Shown one piece after another: positions 37,830-45,920 of a DNA stretch of 64,000 nt. The stretch's first letter is position 1. The number at the start of each line of letters is the position of its first letter. The notes beneath the pieces were generated by a model. It worked only from the letters and a program-made list of their open reading frames with translations, was not told where the DNA came from and searched no databases. The stretch comes from Bacteroidales bacterium. GTDB taxonomy: Bacteria > Bacteroidota > Bacteroidia > Bacteroidales > JAQXIO01. Both the position numbers and the translations under genes were made by a program. The stretch lies in the NCBI GenBank assembly GCA_029007825.1, contig JAQXIO010000074.1:1-64000 (forward strand), read 5' to 3'.

Positions 37830-38903
37830 ATGTCATTATTATTTTCCCCTATCACATTCCGGTCGGTTACGTTGAAGAACCGGATTGTTCTCTCTCCCAT
37901 GTGTCAATATTCCGCAGTAGATGGCTTTGCAAACGATTGGCATCTTGTGCATTTAGGCAGCAGAGCCGTAGGAGGCGCAGCTCTGATCGTTACAGAAGCT
38001 GCCGCAGTAACCCCCGAAGGCCGTATTACCCCGGATGATCTCGGCATATGGAAAGACGAGCACATAGAAGGACTGAAAAAGATAACCGGATTTATTGATG
38101 CACAGGGTGCTGTAGCCGGAATACAACTGGCACATGCAGGACATAAAGCATCCGTATCTTCTGAATGGAAGGGAAATGGGAAATTTTTATTACCAGAAAA
38201 CGGGGGGTGGCAAATTGTCGCCCCCTCTTCGGTACCATTTGATTTTGAAGCACCAATACCGCTGGAATTGAAAATCAAAGATATCGAAAAGGTTACGGAT
38301 GATTTCAGAATGGCGGCAAAACGAGCCTTTAAGGCTGGCTTCAAAGTATTGGAGATACATGCTGCACATGGATATTTGCTGCATGAATTTTTATCGCCTC
38401 TTTCAAATTACAGGAAAGATAAATATGGCGGCAGCTTTGAAAACCGTATACGCCTATTGGTGGAAGTTGTCGAAGCAGTACAAAGCGAATGGCCTGGCGA
38501 ATATCCGCTATTTGTCCGTATATCGGCTACGGATTGGTGTGTAGGCGGATGGGATATTGAGGAGAGTGTCAGGCTTGCAGCAATTCTGAAAGAAAAGGGT
38601 GTGGACCTGATAGACGTCTCTTCCGGAGGACTTATCCCCCATGCCATAATTCCGGTTGGTTATGGTTATCAATTATCTTTTGCCGTACGGATAAAAAAAG
38701 AGACGGGAATAAGGGTAGGAACTGTAGGAATGATAACGGATGCCATTCAGGCGGAAACGATCTTGCAAAGTAACGATGCGGACCTGATCTTTATTGGCAG
38801 AGAGATGCTCCGGAACCCCTATTTCGCTTTAGAGGCGGCAGAAAAACTCGGGGATGATATTGATTGGCCTGTGCAATATCGAAGAGCAAAGAAACGCTGT
38901 TAA
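37830..38903 (+). CDS. Old Yellow Enzyme family NADH:flavin oxidoreductase (YqjM-like)
   Basis: 357 aa, TIM-barrel FMN enzyme. The N-terminus 'LFSPITFRSVTLKNRIVLSPMCQYS' has the Cys and Tyr that mark YqjM-type (class II) enzymes; 'GIQLAHAGHKAS' supplies an FMN/substrate-side His, and 'IHAAHGYLLHEFLSPLSN' is the conserved barrel motif with 'YGGSFENR' after it. C-terminal phosphate-binding region 'DLIFIGREMLRNPYF'. These enzymes reduce activated C=C bonds of enals, enones and nitro compounds. Coupled to the aldo/keto reductase gene (7 nt). Confidence 0.92.
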   Translation: MSLLFSPITFRSVTLKNRIVLSPMCQYSAVDGFANDWHLVHLGSRAVGGAALIVTEAAAVTPEGRITPDDLGIWKDEHIEGLKKITGFIDAQGAVAGIQLAHAGHKASVSSEWKGNGKFLLPENGGWQIVAPSSVPFDFEAPIPLELKIKDIEKVTDDFRMAAKRAFKAGFKVLEIHAAHGYLLHEFLSPLSNYRKDKYGGSFENRIRLLVEVVEAVQSEWPGEYPLFVRISATDWCVGGWDIEESVRLAAILKEKGVDLIDVSSGGLIPHAIIPVGYGYQLSFAVRIKKETGIRVGTVGMITDAIQAETILQSNDADLIFIGREMLRNPYFALEAAEKLGDDIDWPVQYRRAKKRC

Positions 38904-38946
38904 ATGATCCGGGTGATGCACGAAGAACGTATTTAAAGCGAAAAAA

Positions 38947-39777
38947 ATGGAAATATCGAAAGAAAAGATTGAAGCTTACCGGAAAACACTTTACCAGATC
39001 ATATTTAAAACAGATACACGGGCGGGGAAAATTTTCGATATTGTTTTGCTTATTCTGATTCTGGTGAGTGTATTATCGACGGTAGCAGATAGTATTATTG
39101 TCGTTCACGACCGGTTTCGCCTGGCATTCAAAATATTGGAATGGTTCATAACTACTTGCTTTACCGCTGAATATATCTTACGTATATATTGTTCTCCACA
39201 ACCTAAGAAATACATCCTGTCTTTTTACGGAATCATTGATTTGCTGGCTATTATGCCGACTTATCTAAATGTTTTCTTTAAAGGGGCTCATCACCTTACT
39301 GTAATCAGATTATTGCGTTTGCTACGGATATTCAGGATATTCAAATTAACCCACTTCGTAAAAGAAAGCAAATATCTTCTTCAGGCAATACGTCAGAGCA
39401 TAGCTAAAATTGTGGTTTTTATTTTTTTCGTCATATTGCTGGTAACGATCTTAGGCACAATTATGTATGTGGTTGAAGGGCATGTGAACCGGGGTTTCTC
39501 CGATATACCGAAAGCAATTTACTGGGCTATTGTTACGCTTACTACAGTAGGGTATGGGGACATAACTCCTATTACAGTGCTCGGGCAACTGATCGCTGCT
39601 ATAATTATGCTATTGGGTTACGCAATCATAGCTGTACCCACGGGTATAATCTCAGCAGAAATGATAAAGCCTTTCTATGGAAAACGGAAATGGACAATTT
39701 GCCGGAATTGTGGGGAAAATAATCACGATAAAGAGGCAATCTATTGCAAGCATTGCGGAACGAAGCTGGATGAATAA
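38947..39777 (+). CDS. Voltage-gated potassium channel (6TM) with C-terminal zinc ribbon
   Basis: 276 aa. Six membrane helices: S1 (about 31-50), S2 (67-80), S3 (93-110), S4, S5 (153-177), pore loop, S6 (213-238). S4 carries basic residues every third position (R121, R124, R127, R130, K133), the voltage-sensor pattern. The selectivity filter TVGYGD is at 200-205. After S6 there is a short basic linker and a four-cysteine zinc ribbon (C252, C255, C267, C270) at the extreme C-terminus, where most short bacterial Kv channels end. It follows the reductase pair by 43 nt. The ribbon could bind Zn2+ or sense redox state; that is inference. Confidence 0.9.
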   Translation: MEISKEKIEAYRKTLYQIIFKTDTRAGKIFDIVLLILILVSVLSTVADSIIVVHDRFRLAFKILEWFITTCFTAEYILRIYCSPQPKKYILSFYGIIDLLAIMPTYLNVFFKGAHHLTVIRLLRLLRIFRIFKLTHFVKESKYLLQAIRQSIAKIVVFIFFVILLVTILGTIMYVVEGHVNRGFSDIPKAIYWAIVTLTTVGYGDITPITVLGQLIAAIIMLLGYAIIAVPTGIISAEMIKPFYGKRKWTICRNCGENNHDKEAIYCKHCGTKLDE

Positions 39778-39884
39778 AATATCCATTATCAGAAATATCA
39801 TTGTCGTTCTTGCCGTTCGGTCAGAAATAAGGAATAACCCGGATTTTTTTCGTGTTTATACTATTTAGACGAACAATTTGGGAA

Positions 39885-41015
39885 TTAGTTGAATGTTTCT
39901 ATGATTTGGGCAGATAAAGCGCTTGCTTTGCGTACGGATTCGCCGCTGTTGATATCGATACCGTACACCTCCGGTGCAGGAATCTCTATAAGAGTACCCA
40001 CTACGACATTATTAGGATTTTTGATTCTCGATTTGTTTGCTTCGTAAAGATAAACCCAGAAAATCTTATGCCCGTAATACTTTTCGGCCAATAGTGTCAG
40101 ACGGTTTCCCTTTTCCATAATTACCTTATCGATAATCTTCATTTCTTTTGGTTGAACAGCTTTTGTCTCTGTAGAGACCTCTTTGACGGTTTTTAGCTGC
40201 TGTTCTGTATCAACAACAGCTTTTTCCTGGACAATGACGCTGTCAGTCTCTGTCAATATTTCCTTAGCGGTTGACAATAATTCGGGTGGACGCATACGCT
40301 TTTGGCGCTTAGCTTCTTTTAATGCTGCAATCTCAGCAGCCTTTTTTTCTTCGAGAGTATAGTGTATCCATTGATAGCCCCCTACAGCAAGGATACCGAT
40401 TGCCAGAAAAAGAATAATCGAATTTAGGCGGCTTTTCTTAGTTTCACTTTTCTTTTTAAAATTTTTCTTTGAGGGTGTCGGTTGTTGTATTGTTTCAGCG
40501 GAAACTGCCGGCCGGGAAATTGACTCTTCTTCTTTTTTATCTTCCTTTTGTGATTCTTCCGGTTTTTCGGCACGGGCACGTTCTTCAGGAATTTCAGTTT
40601 CCGGTTCTGTCGGCTTTTCCTCTTCTGTTATTGTATTTGTATCTTTTTCTGCAATCTCTTTTTCCTCTACGATCGGCCCGTCATTTAATGCATCAGGATC
40701 GATTTCCACTGGTTCAAATGCTGAAAAAGGCTCATTTACCAGCTCTTTCAAATCCGCATCTGGGATAAAACTCAGCTTGTAATGGGCTGGAATCTCATAT
40801 TTTTCTTTTGTATTTACATTTACGCTTTCTCGCTTTTCTACCAATATCAGCTTAAATGTACCAAGTCCTTTTACCTTTACGATCTTATCCTTTATAAGAG
40901 AATCTGATATAAGGGGAAAAAGAGTTCTCAAAAAAAGATCGGTATCTTTTTTTGTCGCTCCGGTTTCCCGGCTTAATAAATCGACTATTTCCTGTAAATT
41001 AAGCTTCTCTTTCAT
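39885..41015 (-). CDS. HU-like DNA-binding domain fused to a membrane helix and LysM-like domain
   Basis: 376 aa. Residues 1-92 form an HU/IHF-type fold ('LQEIVDLLSRETGATKKDTD', 'IVKVKGLGTFKLI', 'NVNTKEKYEIPAHYKLSFIPD'). Residues 100-180 are a very acidic, Pro/Glu/Thr-rich linker, then a basic cluster (KKNFKKKSETKKSR) and one membrane helix (about 199-216). After a charged helix comes a LysM-like segment (about 297-346: 'VIMEKGNRLTLLAEKYYGHK' and 'WVYLYEANKSRIKNPNNVVVGTLIEIP'). The basic cluster before the helix predicts N-in/C-out topology, so DNA could be bound inside and peptidoglycan outside. The gene overlaps the upstream HU gene by 17 nt. Function is inferred from the domains. Confidence 0.85.
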   Translation of the reverse strand: MKEKLNLQEIVDLLSRETGATKKDTDLFLRTLFPLISDSLIKDKIVKVKGLGTFKLILVEKRESVNVNTKEKYEIPAHYKLSFIPDADLKELVNEPFSAFEPVEIDPDALNDGPIVEEKEIAEKDTNTITEEEKPTEPETEIPEERARAEKPEESQKEDKKEEESISRPAVSAETIQQPTPSKKNFKKKSETKKSRLNSIILFLAIGILAVGGYQWIHYTLEEKKAAEIAALKEAKRQKRMRPPELLSTAKEILTETDSVIVQEKAVVDTEQQLKTVKEVSTETKAVQPKEMKIIDKVIMEKGNRLTLLAEKYYGHKIFWVYLYEANKSRIKNPNNVVVGTLIEIPAPEVYGIDINSGESVRKASALSAQIIETFN

Positions 41016-41301
41016 TTTCGGGTAAAATCTCTTTTATCTGAGTTTTAAGGACAGACGCAGGCTTAAATACCGGCGCCAGTTTCGGAGGAACTAAAAAGCG
41101 TTTTTTGGTAATAGGATTGACCGATACCCTCTCTTCTTTTTTCTTTACTTCAAAAACGCCAAAACCCTGTATCGATAAGGACGAACCTTCGGCCAGAGCA
41201 TTTCCTGCTACTGTAACGAATTTTTCCAGCCATTCGGACGTCTCGGATCCTTTCTTGTTTAAGATTTTGCTCAGGGCTGTTGTTAACTCCTTGTTATTCA
41301 T
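40999..41301 (-). CDS. HU-family DNA-binding protein
   Basis: 100 aa. Typical HU/IHF core: 'LTTALSKILNKKGSETSEWL', 'EGSSLSIQGFGVFEVKKKEE', the beta-arm 'RVSVNPITKKRFLVPPKLAPVFKPA' and a C-terminal helix. The beta-arm has a Val-Pro-Pro where HU has R-N-P, as in diverged Bacteroidota HU copies. Its 3' end overlaps the membrane-anchored HU-LysM gene by 17 nt, so the two are co-translated and may form heterodimers (inference). Confidence 0.9.
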   Translation of the reverse strand: MNNKELTTALSKILNKKGSETSEWLEKFVTVAGNALAEGSSLSIQGFGVFEVKKKEERVSVNPITKKRFLVPPKLAPVFKPASVLKTQIKEILPENEREA

Positions 41302-41501
41302 TCAAATTGAAAAAGTATCGGTTTATGTTACAATATTAAGAACTTCTTTTCTAATATCAAACATTTTTAATTATAAACTTTTTTATACTGTTCTTTACGT
41401 ATAAGTGTAAACAGTTAGATATAAACAGGTTATAAATATTCCTTATGAATAGGCTAAAGGACAAAATATCCTGTTTTTTCTAATAAACAAGTAATAGAGA
41501 G

Positions 41502-42803
41502 CTATTGTTGATGCACAGACCCGTAGATTTCAAACGGATCGGCTTTTGTTATAAATACCTGGTAAAATGAACCCGGTTCGAGTTGAACTTTTTTATCGAT
41601 AAGTATTTCCGGATCAACCTCCGGCGAATCGAACTGGCTGCGTCCTATATAATAGTCGGACTCTTCCCGGTCAACAATAACCTTCAGTGTTTTTCCTATC
41701 TTCTTTTCTTGATGGAACAGGGAAATCTCCTCTTGTACGGCCATTAATTGTGCCATCCTTTGTTGCTTTATTTCGTTGGGAATTGAATCCTCGTAATGCT
41801 CTGCCGAATAGGTCCCTTCCTCTTCTGAATAAGGGAAAGCCCCCATTCGTTCAAAACGGATATCCTTTACAAATTGAAGTAATTGTTCGAAATCATCGTC
41901 CGTCTCGCCGGGATGACCTACCATAAGTGTTGTGCGAAGATGAATGCCCGGAACCTCTCTCCGTATCCGTTCCAGTAAATGATAAGTCTCCTCTTTGGTT
42001 GTGTTACGCCGCATCTGCTTCAGCATTTTATCGCTGATATGCTGTAAAGCGATATCGAGATACTTGCAGACATTGTCGCGTTCACGCATAACCCGCAACA
42101 AGTCAAACGGAAATAATGCAGGATAAGCATAATGCAGGCGTATCCATTCTACACCCTCTATATCCGATATCCGTTCGATCAGTTCGGGAAGCCGGAATGC
42201 TTTGTATAAATCCCAGCCATAGAAAGTAAGATCTTGAGCAATTATTTGGAACTCACGGACACCTTTCGATACGAGATATCTTACTTCGTCCAGAATCTCT
42301 TCAATTGGACGGGATTTATATTTGCCTGTAATAATAGGAATGGAACAATAGGCACAGCTACGGCTGCATCCTTCTGCTATCTTCAGGTAAGCATAATGTC
42401 CGGGGGTTGTAAGAATACGTTCCGATGCCGCTTGCCGGTTGTATTCTTTTCCTAAATCGGATAAAAGCAATTCCCAATCGAATTTACCGTAAAATCTATC
42501 GACTTCTGGGAGCTCTTTATTTAATTCGTCGAAATAACGTTGCGATAAACACCCCATTACATACAGGCGTTTGATTTTCTTCGCTTTTTTTGCCTCTGCA
42601 ACTTCCAGAATCATATTGATTGATTCCTCTTTGGCATCACCTATAAAACCACATGTATTGATAATGACAATTTCGCCGTTGACCTTTTCGGGGTCATGTT
42701 CTACCCTATAACCGGATAATTCGAGCTGACGCATCAATTTCTCAGAATCGACTAAGTTTTTGGAACATCCGAGGGTAATGATATTTACACTATTTTTTCT
42801 CAT
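41502..42803 (-). CDS. rimO: Ribosomal protein S12 methylthiotransferase RimO
   Basis: 433 aa, normal length. Three domains: the N-terminal UPF0004/MTTase domain with cluster ligands C13, C51 and C85; the radical-SAM domain with C-x3-C-x2-C at C146, C150, C153 ('GCSRSCAYC'); and a C-terminal TRAM domain ('GKTLKVIVDREESDYYIGRS'). The start 'MRKNSVNIITLGCSKNLVDSE' is that of RimO rather than MiaB. RimO adds a methylthio group to an aspartate of ribosomal protein S12. It follows ftsY by 24 nt. Confidence 0.95.
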   Translation of the reverse strand: MRKNSVNIITLGCSKNLVDSEKLMRQLELSGYRVEHDPEKVNGEIVIINTCGFIGDAKEESINMILEVAEAKKAKKIKRLYVMGCLSQRYFDELNKELPEVDRFYGKFDWELLLSDLGKEYNRQAASERILTTPGHYAYLKIAEGCSRSCAYCSIPIITGKYKSRPIEEILDEVRYLVSKGVREFQIIAQDLTFYGWDLYKAFRLPELIERISDIEGVEWIRLHYAYPALFPFDLLRVMRERDNVCKYLDIALQHISDKMLKQMRRNTTKEETYHLLERIRREVPGIHLRTTLMVGHPGETDDDFEQLLQFVKDIRFERMGAFPYSEEEGTYSAEHYEDSIPNEIKQQRMAQLMAVQEEISLFHQEKKIGKTLKVIVDREESDYYIGRSQFDSPEVDPEILIDKKVQLEPGSFYQVFITKADPFEIYGSVHQQ

Positions 42804-42827
42804 GTAGAAAAAGGATAGACTTGTGGC

Positions 42828-43781
42828 TTATTCTCCGAAAAGAGAGTCAACGAAACTCTTTTTATTGAAAAGTTGGAGGTCTTCCATGCCTTCCCCTAAA
42901 CCGATATATTTTACGGGAATCTTGAAATGGTCTGAAATTCCGATTACAACACCGCCTTTTGCTGTGCCGTCCAGCTTGGTTATCGCAAGAGCGGTTACTT
43001 CGGTCGCTGCCGTAAATTGTTTGGCCTGTTCGAATGCATTCTGTCCGGTAGAACCGTCCAGTACGAGCAGAACTTCCTGCGGAGCATCCGGGATAACCTT
43101 TTTCATTACATTCTTGATTTTCGTAAGCTCGTTCATAAGGCCTACTTTATTATGCAGACGTCCTGCTGTATCGATAATTACGATATCTGCATCGTTGGCT
43201 TTTGCTGAGTTTAGCGTATCGAATGCTACGGAAGCGGGATCGGAACCCATCTTCTGTTTCACGATAGGTACATCTACCCGTTGGCTCCATATTTCGAGTT
43301 GTTCTACTGCTGCAGCCCGGAATGTATCGGCAGCGCCCAGATATACTTTCTTCCCTGCCTTCTTGAACTGGTAAGCCAATTTTCCTATAGTCGTGGTTTT
43401 ACCGACACCGTTTACCCCTACAACCATAATGACGTAAGGCTTCGATGCCGTAGCGATATCGAAACTCTCTTCGTCCTGGCTGTTATTTTCCGTCAATAAT
43501 TCCGCTATCTCTTCACGTAAAATCTGACCGAGCTCTTCCGTTCCGAGGTATTTATCCCGACGGACTCTCTTTTCTATGCGGTCGATGATTTTCAGTGTCG
43601 TATCGACACCCACGTCCGAAGTGATAAGTACCTCTTCAAGATTATCCAGGACATCGTCGTCAACCTTTGATTTTCCGGCGATAACCTTAGAAATTTTTGA
43701 AAAAACGCTCTCTTTTGTCTTAGACAAACCTTTATCCAAGACCTCTTTTTTATCCTTCGAAAAAAAATCAAAAAATCCCAT
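42828..43781 (-). CDS. ftsY: Signal recognition particle receptor FtsY
   Basis: 317 aa from ATG 43781 (MGFFDFFSKDKKEVLDKG). This start is chosen because a promoter lies at 43831-43859, inside the longer open frame. It has a short NG-type core without a long acidic A domain, the usual form in Bacteroidota. The GTPase P-loop GVNGVGKTT is at 122-130, then 'DTFRAAAVEQLEIW', 'DTAGRLHNKVGLM' and 'TKLDGTAKGGVVIG'. FtsY docks the ribosome-SRP complex at the membrane. rimO follows 24 nt downstream. Confidence 0.95.
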   Translation of the reverse strand: MGFFDFFSKDKKEVLDKGLSKTKESVFSKISKVIAGKSKVDDDVLDNLEEVLITSDVGVDTTLKIIDRIEKRVRRDKYLGTEELGQILREEIAELLTENNSQDEESFDIATASKPYVIMVVGVNGVGKTTTIGKLAYQFKKAGKKVYLGAADTFRAAAVEQLEIWSQRVDVPIVKQKMGSDPASVAFDTLNSAKANDADIVIIDTAGRLHNKVGLMNELTKIKNVMKKVIPDAPQEVLLVLDGSTGQNAFEQAKQFTAATEVTALAITKLDGTAKGGVVIGISDHFKIPVKYIGLGEGMEDLQLFNKKSFVDSLFGE

Positions 43782-43830
43782 ATCTATATTTACTATTGCT
43801 TTCCTGTAAGAGTGAGCCAGACGATCTCTA

Positions 43831-43859
43831 CAAAGGTACAAAAAAAAACTTCCCTTCAA
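43831..43859 (-). promoter_or_regulatory. Promoter of ftsY-rimO
   Basis: On the minus strand: TTG at 43857-43859, 18-bp spacer, TACCTTTG at 43831-43838, matching the Bacteroidota consensus. The predicted transcript start near 43823 supports the ftsY start at 43781. Confidence 0.65.
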
Positions 43860-43875
43860 TGAAGAAAGGAAGTTT
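43846..43875 (-). terminator. Terminator of rpmB-rpmG-DUF4295
   Basis: An inverted repeat (43846-43853 with 43868-43875) followed by a run of T on the minus strand, 26 nt after the stop of the DUF4295 gene. It overlaps the -33 region of the ftsY promoter. Confidence 0.7.
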
Positions 43876-43901
43876 ATGCTATTATCGTATAGTACCGAAA
43901 A

Positions 43902-44057
43902 TTATTTTTTATTGAAATAATCTTTTACAGCTTCGTTCGGAATCATCTCTTCTTGGAAGATGTATGCTCCTGTCTTAGGCGACTTAACCATTTTAATTAC
44001 TTTGGAATAAGTACGTCCGTCACCCTTCTGGAATGATGCAACTGTTTTCTTTGCCAT
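43902..44057 (-). CDS. DUF4295 small basic protein
   Basis: 51 aa, starting 'MAKKTVASFQKGDGRTYSKV' and ending 'NEAVKDYFNKK'. It is too short for many gene finders. DUF4295 genes lie directly after rpmB-rpmG in Bacteroidota, as here (15 nt after rpmG). The basic composition and position suggest a ribosome-associated role, which is inference. Confidence 0.88.
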   Translation of the reverse strand: MAKKTVASFQKGDGRTYSKVIKMVKSPKTGAYIFQEEMIPNEAVKDYFNKK

Positions 44058-44072
44058 GAGTTAATCTCCTTA

Positions 44073-44261
44073 TTACTTAATCTCCTTATGGAGGGTTACT
44101 TTTTTCAAAATCGGGTTGTATTTCTTAAGTTCCAACCGTTGTGTTGTATTTTTTCTGTTCTTGGTAGTGATATATCTGGATGTACCCGGCATACCGCTTT
44201 CCTTGTGTTCAGTACACTCAAGAATTACCTGAACTCTGTTTCCTTTTGCTTTCTTTGCCAT
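44073..44261 (-). CDS. rpmG: 50S ribosomal protein L33
   Basis: 62 aa. Matches L33 throughout ('[16 protein letters not shown]', '[20 protein letters not shown]', '[12 protein letters not shown]'). The metal-ribbon cysteines of zinc-type L33 are missing apart from one Cys (C15), so it is the zinc-free form. Between rpmB (22-nt gap) and the DUF4295 gene. Confidence 0.96.
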   Translation of the reverse strand: MAKKAKGNRVQVILECTEHKESGMPGTSRYITTKNRKNTTQRLELKKYNPILKKVTLHKEIK

Positions 44262-44283
44262 GATAAAAATCTCCTTTTTTTAA

Positions 44284-44523
44284 TTAGGCATCAAGGAATC
44301 CCTTCTCTGCAGCTCTTTTCAAAGCAGCATCCAAGCCTATTTTGTTTATAATTCTCAAGCCTGCAGCGGAAATAGTCAGGCTAATCCAACACTCTTGTTC
44401 TACCCAATAGAACTTTTTCTTAAACAGGTTGACATCAAATGTTCTCTTTGTTCTTCTTTTTGAGTGAGATACATTATTACCAACCATTGCTTTTTTCCCG
44501 GTGATCTGACAAATTTTAGACAT
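44284..44523 (-). CDS. rpmB: 50S ribosomal protein L28
   Basis: 79 aa. Begins '[20 protein letters not shown]' and contains '[18 protein letters not shown]' and '[20 protein letters not shown]', the full L28 signature. First gene of a three-gene ribosomal unit (rpmB-rpmG-DUF4295). Confidence 0.96.
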   Translation of the reverse strand: MSKICQITGKKAMVGNNVSHSKRRTKRTFDVNLFKKKFYWVEQECWISLTISAAGLRIINKIGLDAALKRAAEKGFLDA

Positions 44524-44585
44524 CGTGATTTATGTTAATGGTTCTTTAATAGAATATTCAGCAGCACAATTCATCAATTGAGGTG

Positions 44586-44616
44586 CAAAGGAAGTGATAA
44601 TTTTCCAATTATCCAA
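44586..44616 (-). promoter_or_regulatory. Promoter candidate of rpmB
   Basis: Minus strand: TTG at 44614-44616, 20-bp spacer, TTCCTTTG at 44586-44593, one mismatch from TAnnTTTG. It lies in the cinA-rpmB gap, 63 nt before the rpmB start. Confidence 0.45.
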
Positions 44617-44651
44617 CTAATTCCTCAACTATCTTGCAGATTATTATCATT

Positions 44652-45902
44652 TTAGTTTTCTGTTTCGTCCAGTAATCCTTTCATAAATAAAAGGGCGATA
44701 GTTGTACTTTTCAGTATATTTTGTTCCCGGTTCGTGCCGAAATGAAACATCCTTATCCGGTATTTGTCTCCTGAGGCAACACCGATCCAAACGGTTCCGA
44801 CCGGCTTTTCCGGTGTCCCACCCGATGGGCCGGCAATACCCGAAACGGCTATGGCACAATGACAGCCTATCCGTTTTTGCGTGCCTTTCAGCATTTCAAG
44901 AACAACCTCTTCGCTCACAGCACCGTATTGCTGTAAAGTCGATGGAGAGACACCGAGCAAAGCTTCTTTCATGGCGTTGGAATAAACGACAACGCCTCCG
45001 GTATAATAATCCGATGCTCCCGGAACTGAAGTAATAGCATGGGCAATCCGTCCTCCTGTGCAGCTTTCTGCCGTACCTAAAGTGTATCCTTTTTTCCGCA
45101 AAAGATTACCCAGTACGATTTCAATGGCCTCGTCACTGTCTGTTACGATATTGTCTCCTAATATTTGGTGCAGTTCGTAGAATAAAGAATCTATATGCTC
45201 GGTAAGCATTTGCCCGTCTTTATGTTGGCCTGTCAGGCGCAGGCGGATAAGTCCTGCCGCAGGAAGATAGGCTAACTTGATGTAATCCGGTAGTGTTGTC
45301 TCGAAATCTTCCAGACGCATAGCGAGTTTCGACTCCGTAAAGTTAGCCACGTATAAAGTGCGGTGTAAAATAAATACATCTCGTTGAAAATGCTTTGCCA
45401 GACGGGGAATAATTTCATTCGACATGACCCATTTCATTTCAAACGGAACGCCCGGCATGGAAACCAGCACTTTCCCATTTCGGTCAAACCATGTGATAGG
45501 TGCTGTGCCTGCTTTATTTTGAATAACCGTACAATCTTTCGGAACAAGTGCCTGGCTCGCTGTCAGCTCGTTGAGTGTTTTGTCCGATTTACGTAAAATC
45601 TCTTTTATATTAGTGAGAGTTTCTGGTGATTCTACCAGTTCGGTATGAAAAAACTTACAGAGCGTTTTTTTCGTAATATCGTCCTTTGTAGGACCGATAC
45701 CTCCTGTGACAAGTACTACATCGGCACGTTTCAGTGCTGCTGAAAAAGCATTTATAATATCTTGTTCATCGTCACCTATGGACGTCTTCCATACGACACG
45801 GAATCCCGCTTCGTTAAGCTGTTGGGCCATCCAAGCAGAATTCGTATCGATCACTTGGCCTATCAGCAACTCGTCGCCGATAGTAACAATCTCTACATTC
45901 AT
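44652..45902 (-). CDS. cinA: CinA-family protein (nicotinamide-nucleotide amidohydrolase/pyrophosphatase)
   Basis: 416 aa, the usual length. The N-terminal MoCF-like domain starts 'NVEIVTIGDELLIGQVIDTNSAWMAQQL' with 'VLVTGGIGPTKDDITK'; the C-terminal PncC domain has 'TLGTAESCTGGRIAHAITSVPGASDYY' with the conserved Ser-Cys-Thr-Gly-Gly, and 'AVSGIAGPSGGTPEKPVGTVWIG'. PncC-type activity deamidates nicotinamide mononucleotide; the N-terminal domain can cleave ADP-ribose. Lies 18 nt after tsaD, so probably the same operon. Confidence 0.93.
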   Translation of the reverse strand: MNVEIVTIGDELLIGQVIDTNSAWMAQQLNEAGFRVVWKTSIGDDEQDIINAFSAALKRADVVLVTGGIGPTKDDITKKTLCKFFHTELVESPETLTNIKEILRKSDKTLNELTASQALVPKDCTVIQNKAGTAPITWFDRNGKVLVSMPGVPFEMKWVMSNEIIPRLAKHFQRDVFILHRTLYVANFTESKLAMRLEDFETTLPDYIKLAYLPAAGLIRLRLTGQHKDGQMLTEHIDSLFYELHQILGDNIVTDSDEAIEIVLGNLLRKKGYTLGTAESCTGGRIAHAITSVPGASDYYTGGVVVYSNAMKEALLGVSPSTLQQYGAVSEEVVLEMLKGTQKRIGCHCAIAVSGIAGPSGGTPEKPVGTVWIGVASGDKYRIRMFHFGTNREQNILKSTTIALLFMKGLLDETEN

Positions 45903-45920
45903 AATATTAATCTTATAACC

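Noticed and set aside
42823..43374. 183-codon plus-strand frame opposite ftsY
   Set aside because: It mirrors the GTPase domain of ftsY, and its composition (Ser, Thr and Ala runs) is that of an antisense shadow.
43782..43859. Longer N-terminus for ftsY
   Set aside because: The region holds the ftsY promoter and the upstream terminator.
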